Shown piece by piece: positions 59,721 through 64,000 of a stretch of 64,000 nucleotides of DNA (positions are counted from its first letter, which is position 1; each line of letters opens with the position of its first letter). This stretch comes from Hydractinia symbiolongicarpus. Its lineage: Eukaryota; Cnidaria; Hydrozoa; Anthoathecata; Hydractiniidae. The position numbers and the translations under genes were made by a program. The notes under the pieces are model-generated. The model was not told the DNA's origin. It saw only the letters and a list, made by a program, of their open reading frames with translations, and searched no databases. Where the stretch lies: contig NC_079880.1 in assembly GCF_029227915.1 (NCBI RefSeq), positions 32,851,501 to 32,915,500 on the forward strand. The letters run 5' to 3'.

Positions 59721-60150
59721 TAAGGGGCTGTTTATATGAGCCCGTTTGGCGGGTTGGCTCGCTTACCGAGATCTCACTCTTTCCCTATTTTCCTTATACT
59801 TTATTTCATTTGTTTATGTTCAACCAGGCTGGCTCGGTAGGCGGGATCTCATTTATCACAACCGAACCCCCTCCCCCCCCCCCCCCCCCTGTAAGCGAGA
59901 TGAACTTTTTCTCATATGAACACTTCATTCAGCTCACTTGCTGGGTCAGAAATTTCATGCCTACGTAATCAATTTCTTCTGTTATTAATATTTCAGTTAT
60001 AGTTTCTGTATTGTTTAATATTTTTATTGTTCTAAGATTATCAGAGCCCGCCTACCGAGACAAGTTTTTTCACCACAATTAAAAAACCAGCCCGGCAAGT
60101 GAGTCAGCTCATTTACCAAGCCATCCCGCCTCCATATAAACAGACCCTTA
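59721..60150. mobile_element. MITE with TAA/TTA ends (Harbinger type)
   Basis: TAAGGGGCTGTTTATATG at the left mirrors CATATAAACAGACCCTTA at the right. TAA/TTA at the borders suits PIF/Harbinger target choice. The interior has GGCGGG/CCCGCC motifs and a C run (59871-59889). No coding capacity. Confidence 0.65.
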
Positions 60151-60256
60151 AGAGAACATTTGGTAATAAGAGTCGAATTTACTACATTGAAAACAACCTT
60201 GAACCCAGGGTAATTTTTTCCTGAAAATTGCTTCAGAGGCTGAATCAGAGGCTTAA

Positions 60257-61008
60257 CCCTATTCGGTCCGGGGGGGGGGGGCGGATTCCGCCCCCCCCTG
60301 ACGGTTTTTTTTTAAAAACTCCTGATTGCTTTGTTACATGGCTATAATACTTACTGAGTTTCAACATTTATCTATTAGACACCTGCATGCAAATTTTTTA
60401 GGTCCCATACCTTTTAGAGGCTTTGATATTGGCCATTACTCGAAACTACCCCTAAAAATCTCTATGAAATCCTTATAATTGAAAAAATATAATAACTCCT
60501 GTTAGGATTATCCTTAGAACTTGAAACTTGCAACACAACTTTGTTTCATTTAGAAGAATCATTTTGAATAATTTGAACACGTGACTAATCCGATTTCCCG
60601 ATTTTGTCGGCTTTTACCCGAAAATCGGAAAAAGACGGATTTTCGGGCAATTTTTGGCAATTTTTTATCCGATCCATGTAAAAACCGGAAGATATGTTAA
60701 ATAACTTTTATTTAGCTTTCAGAAACTTCAAACAGAATGTAAAAATTCGCTCTAGAACAAAAGTAATTATATTTTAAGCAGATAGTGGCATTTTTAACAA
60801 TTTTTAAGCTTTTGATGACGTCACAGAAAATGTGCTGACGCAAGCAAATTTTTTTTGGCGCCATTTTGTTCCTTTTATGACGTACTATAAGTGTGCCAAG
60901 TTTGATTCAAAATGAACAACCCTATGAAAAGTTATTGAGGGGGGGGCGGAATCCGCCCCCCCCCCCCCCCGGTCATAGTATGTTCGAAAAAACCCGGACC
61001 GAATAGGG
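60257..61008. mobile_element. piggyBac-type MITE, 752 bp
   Basis: TTAA at 60253-60256 and 61009-61012 flank terminal repeats CCCTATTCGGTCCGGG and CCCGGACCGAATAGGG. TTAA duplication with CCC-starting ends is the piggyBac mark. Next to each end lies a G/C-run hairpin (GGCGGATTCCGCC left, GGCGGAATCCGCC right). The interior is non-coding. Confidence 0.75.
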
Positions 61009-61012
61009 TTAA

Positions 61013-61288
61013 CACATTGGTACTCAAATATTTCGTTGATTTCAAATCAGCTGAGCACAAGGACGAAAATAGGTAGCTTTTAGACTTTTAGATTCACCCT
61101 CTGATTTGTTTACAAGACTAGTTTGCGGAAATATTTTTTAAATCGGTTGTTTTGTAAGCTGCGCTGGTTGAGCCAAACTCAAACAAATTTTTGAGCACAA
61201 TGTTGAATTCCAGTTTTAAGCCCGCGGATTCAATCCACTTTGTCACTATATTTGGGAGTTTGAAACATTGAGTGTCTTGTGGTTGCAC
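61013..61288. other. spacer between piggyBac-type MITE and copia LTR
   Basis: No gene or repeat structure is recognised. Confidence 0.4.
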
Positions 61289-61492
61289 TGTTGAAATATG
61301 TGACGCTCACTTGCTATCTTTTATTTAGTTGTGAACCGGTGGTTCTATTATTTTATGTTTTATGTTAGAACTGTCACGTGCATTATACTACGCACATTTT
61401 TTTTATTCTCTACGTTTTTCTGTGATCAGCTTGTTTTTTATGAGAGAAAAAGTACTCTATGAGTGAGAAACTCTGTGTGTCTGTTTTTATCA
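61289..61492 (+). repeat. putative 5' LTR of the copia element
   Basis: It runs from TGTTGAAATATGTGACG to TTTTTATCA, 204 bp with TG...CA tips, and directly precedes a recognisable primer-binding site. Its 3' partner lies beyond the window, so the left border is an estimate. Confidence 0.5.
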
Positions 61493-61506
61493 GGTTATGT
61501 GCCCAG
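61493..61506 (+). promoter_or_regulatory. copia primer-binding site, complementary to initiator tRNA-Met anticodon arm
   Basis: GGTTATGTGCCCAG matches, with one change, the complement of the initiator tRNA-Met anticodon stem-loop (CTGGGCCCATAACC), the half-tRNA primer known from Drosophila copia. Confidence 0.55.
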
Positions 61507-61569
61507 ACACTTTTTAATGTTATATCGAGTACTGAAATAATTTTGTTTTGTTGAATTTGATTTTTTACG

Positions 61570-63882
61570 ATGGCAACTGAAGACGCAACTTTCAAAATTG
61601 AGAAGCTGACTGCTGAAAGTTATCATTCATGGAAATTTAACATGAAAATGTATTTAATCGGAAAAGATCTTTGGGAGATTGTAACCGGTGATGAAACCAT
61701 AGAGGATGATATGCAGGAGGCTGAGAAACGTCGAATCAAGAAACGCGAGAACCAAGCGTTTGCCGCCATTTGTTTGGGAATTTCGACAAACTTACAAATT
61801 TACGTTCGCTCCACGAAATCGGCTAAGGAAGCATGGGAAAATCTTGAAAATCATTTTCAGCAAAAAACACTTTCAAAAAGGATTTTCTATCGGAGAAAAT
61901 TATGTTCAGTAAAGATGGCTAGAGGTCAAAATATGACTGAACACATAAACAACATTAAGACATTGTCAGAACACCTGGAAGCGATTGATGATGCTATTGC
62001 AGAAAAGGACCTAGTTATTCTTCTTATTAGTAGTTTACCCAAAGAGTATAACCATTTAATAACGGCGCTTGAAACAATTGCTGAGGACAATCTAACCTGG
62101 GATTATGTTAGGGACAGGCTTATTCACGAAAGCGAAAAGAAAAAGCCTGCTGAAGCTGAAACTTCTGGTGATGCCCTTTTTTCGTCGAAGCCCAACAACA
62201 AGAAATCCGGTAAATGTCATTACTGCAAGAAACCAGGACATTATGCTCGTGACTGTTTTAAGAAGAAAAGTGACCAGAAGAAAGAAAACGCAAATCTCGC
62301 TAACGATGATCACGATAATGAACTAGCTCTGAAATCCTCTGAAGTAAACGACGATGAGTGGTGGATTGACTCTGGTGCTTCTTCTCACATGACCCATAAT
62401 TTGAAAAGCTTAAGAGACTATTCCAGTTTTGAAACGCCTATAAAGGTAAAACTCGCCGATGATTACGTGCTGAATGCTTTCGGGAAAGGAAATGTACATT
62501 TGACCATTTTGAGCAAAAATGAAAAGGTCAAAACTGTGCTACACGACGTACTTTACGTGCCGAAGATCCAAAACAAACTGTTCTCTCTATCTTACCTAAC
62601 CGATAAGGGAGTCGATGTGCAGTTCAAAGGCAAGGATTGCGATATCACCAAGGAGGGGAAGCAGTATACTATTGGACATAAGTACGGTAAACTTTACAAA
62701 CTTAACACGATAAAGCCACGAAACGAGGAAACGTGCTGTATCGGGAAAACAATCAAACAGGATTCAATCGAGCTGCGGCACCAACGATACGGTCATCTGG
62801 GATACGACAACCTCAAACTCTTAAACGATAAAGAGATGGTAAATGGCCTGAATATCGATACCAAGGAAGCCGTCGATCGAATCTGCGAAGGATGTGCAAT
62901 GGGGAAACAGCATCGCAAATCATTCCCAAAGAAATCGCAAAGCACCACAACCAGATTGCTCGAGCTGATTCACAGTGACGTGTGTGGACCGATGGATGTA
63001 CCTTCAGTGGGAGGTTCCAGGTACTTTGTGACTTTTATAGACGATTTCTCAAGATACACTACTGTCTACATGATGAAGCAAAAGTCTGAAGTACTTGAAA
63101 AGTTTGGGCAGTTTGTAAACCTTGTTGAAAATCGCACTGGATTGAAAGTCGAACGATTACACGTGGAGAACGAAACTATAAAACGCCTTCGCTCAGATAA
63201 TGGTGGTGAATACTTCTCAAAGGACTTTGACGAATTCTGCAACAATCGAGGAATTCAACGTGAACCGACCATTCCATACTCTCCACAACAAAACAGAGTT
63301 GCTGAACGCATGAACCGCACCCTACTGGAAACTGCACGATCAATGCTGCATCACGCAAAGAAACCCCTTAACCTATGGGCTGAAGCTATATCTACCGCAT
63401 CCTACACACGGAACCGAAGTCCTACTGCTGCACTGAAGGGAGCAACGCCTTATGAACTTTGGCACGGTAAAAAGCCTGAAGTTAGTGGCCTGAAAGTGTT
63501 TGGCTGCAAAACGTACGTGCATATTCCTGAATCAAAACGTAATGGAAAACTCCAGAAGAAATCGTTTCCATGCGTTTTTGTTGGATACCCTGCGAACGAA
63601 AACGGGTACAAACTGTACAATCCTGAAACGAGACAGATGCTTCGAAGTCATGATGTCATCTTCGTAGAGAACGCTTTTGACATCGAAAAATCGGACAACG
63701 TAACTCACGAATTTTTCACTGGAACATTCAGAGAAGCTGAGGCAGAAGCTGAGGCAGAAGCTGAAACGGAACAACCAGGAAACAACATCGGTGAACCGCA
63801 AGTCGCTGTCGAAGAAGATGCCAGACCACAACGAGCAAGGAGACCACCTGACAGACTGAACGTTCTGACAGGTAATTGGTGA
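61570..63882 (+). CDS. copia Gag-protease-integrase polyprotein, 5' part of pol
   Basis: 770 residues from the ATG at 61570 (MATEDATFKIEKL). The Gag region (NYHSW-like YHSWKFNMKMYL, AKEAWENLENHF) is followed by a CCHC knuckle (CHYCKKPGHYARDC, about residues 216-229) and a protease with WWIDSGASSHMT. The GAG-pre-integrase part is ELRHQRYGHLGYDNL with CEGCAMGKQHR. The integrase has all three acidic residues: D in LIHSDVCGPM, D in RLRSDNGGEYFS, E in NRVAERMNRTLLE. The copia signature KVFGCKTYVHIP is present, then an AEAEAEAEAE run. A TGA at 63880-63882 stops it before the reverse transcriptase. Confidence 0.85.
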   Translation: MATEDATFKIEKLTAESYHSWKFNMKMYLIGKDLWEIVTGDETIEDDMQEAEKRRIKKRENQAFAAICLGISTNLQIYVRSTKSAKEAWENLENHFQQKTLSKRIFYRRKLCSVKMARGQNMTEHINNIKTLSEHLEAIDDAIAEKDLVILLISSLPKEYNHLITALETIAEDNLTWDYVRDRLIHESEKKKPAEAETSGDALFSSKPNNKKSGKCHYCKKPGHYARDCFKKKSDQKKENANLANDDHDNELALKSSEVNDDEWWIDSGASSHMTHNLKSLRDYSSFETPIKVKLADDYVLNAFGKGNVHLTILSKNEKVKTVLHDVLYVPKIQNKLFSLSYLTDKGVDVQFKGKDCDITKEGKQYTIGHKYGKLYKLNTIKPRNEETCCIGKTIKQDSIELRHQRYGHLGYDNLKLLNDKEMVNGLNIDTKEAVDRICEGCAMGKQHRKSFPKKSQSTTTRLLELIHSDVCGPMDVPSVGGSRYFVTFIDDFSRYTTVYMMKQKSEVLEKFGQFVNLVENRTGLKVERLHVENETIKRLRSDNGGEYFSKDFDEFCNNRGIQREPTIPYSPQQNRVAERMNRTLLETARSMLHHAKKPLNLWAEAISTASYTRNRSPTAALKGATPYELWHGKKPEVSGLKVFGCKTYVHIPESKRNGKLQKKSFPCVFVGYPANENGYKLYNPETRQMLRSHDVIFVENAFDIEKSDNVTHEFFTGTFREAEAEAEAEAETEQPGNNIGEPQVAVEEDARPQRARRPPDRLNVLTGNW

Positions 63883-64000
63883 AACCTGATGGAGGCGGCA
63901 TCGGTCGCAGCTATGGACACTGAGGAGCCAACGACCATTAAAGAAGCTTTAAGCAGTGTGGTCTGACTTCGTAATAAATTTGATTCGCTGAAACAGAACC
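63883..64000 (+). pseudogene. start of copia reverse-transcriptase region, cut by stops and window end
   Basis: The same frame continues after TGA with residues ending EEPTTIKEALSSV, which resembles the EP.T..EAL segment opening copia reverse transcriptases. A second TGA follows at 63964-63966, so this copy is probably defective. The catalytic part lies outside the window. Confidence 0.55.

Overview
The window is AT-rich intergenic DNA of an early-branching animal, most likely a cnidarian and possibly a hydrozoan. This is an inference from spliced genes with GT-AG introns, long TA microsatellites, and the mix of P/THAP9-like, PIF/Harbinger, Helentron, IS3EU-like, Ty3/gypsy, copia and L2/CR1-like elements. 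I see no certain host gene. Almost every coding stretch belongs to a mobile element or an endogenised virus.

Layout. (1) 1-3756: a decayed block of viral genes, all on the plus strand: small membrane proteins, two related zinc-binding proteins, a truncated A32-like packaging ATPase and two MSV199-type genes, one with a DUF3627-like end. Several end in a palindrome or hairpin. (2) 3885-7925: an IS3EU-like transposon with an intact DDE integrase gene converging on a decayed HECT ubiquitin-ligase-like gene. (3) 7926-9212: MITE-like filler. (4) 9213-44998: one PIF/Harbinger element swollen to about 36 kb by nested insertions. A P/THAP9-like element sits at 9290-12306, a 17.4-kb tyrosine-recombinase element at 13371-30745, and a Ty3/gypsy element at 36644-44847 that itself holds an L2/CR1-like LINE at 37554-40479. 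(5) about 45000-55000: a Helentron (2A-like motif, cysteine protease, Rep, Pif1-type helicase, EEP nuclease), broken by a 3.1-kb non-autonomous element. (6) 55500-59363: a decayed RPA-like gene and a 54-bp minisatellite. (7) 59721-61008: two MITEs. (8) 61289-end: the 5' part of a copia element.

The main candidate for an undescribed system is the 17.4-kb element at 13371-30745. It sits in a TA microsatellite and has imperfect terminal inverted repeats built on GTGGAC. It carries one gene of 23 inferred exons whose splice phases all agree, giving a protein of about 1131 residues: KMT5A-like SET methyltransferase domain, acidic linker, zinc motifs, Crypton-like tyrosine recombinase, Myb/SANT-like domain. 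Its first intron holds roughly 30 or more copies of a 114-bp repeat that resembles the element's own right terminus.

A second notable signal is a 16-nt stem-loop resembling the replication-dependent histone mRNA 3' stem-loop. It lies 13-25 nt after the stop codon of three transposon genes (both P-like genes and the Harbinger transposase), in sense orientation each time.

A 2.9-kb block (10424-13330) recurs, apparently identical, at 31141-34047. It behaves like the empty allele of the tyrosine-recombinase insertion, so either a tandem duplication or an assembly haplotype switch at TA tracts must be considered.
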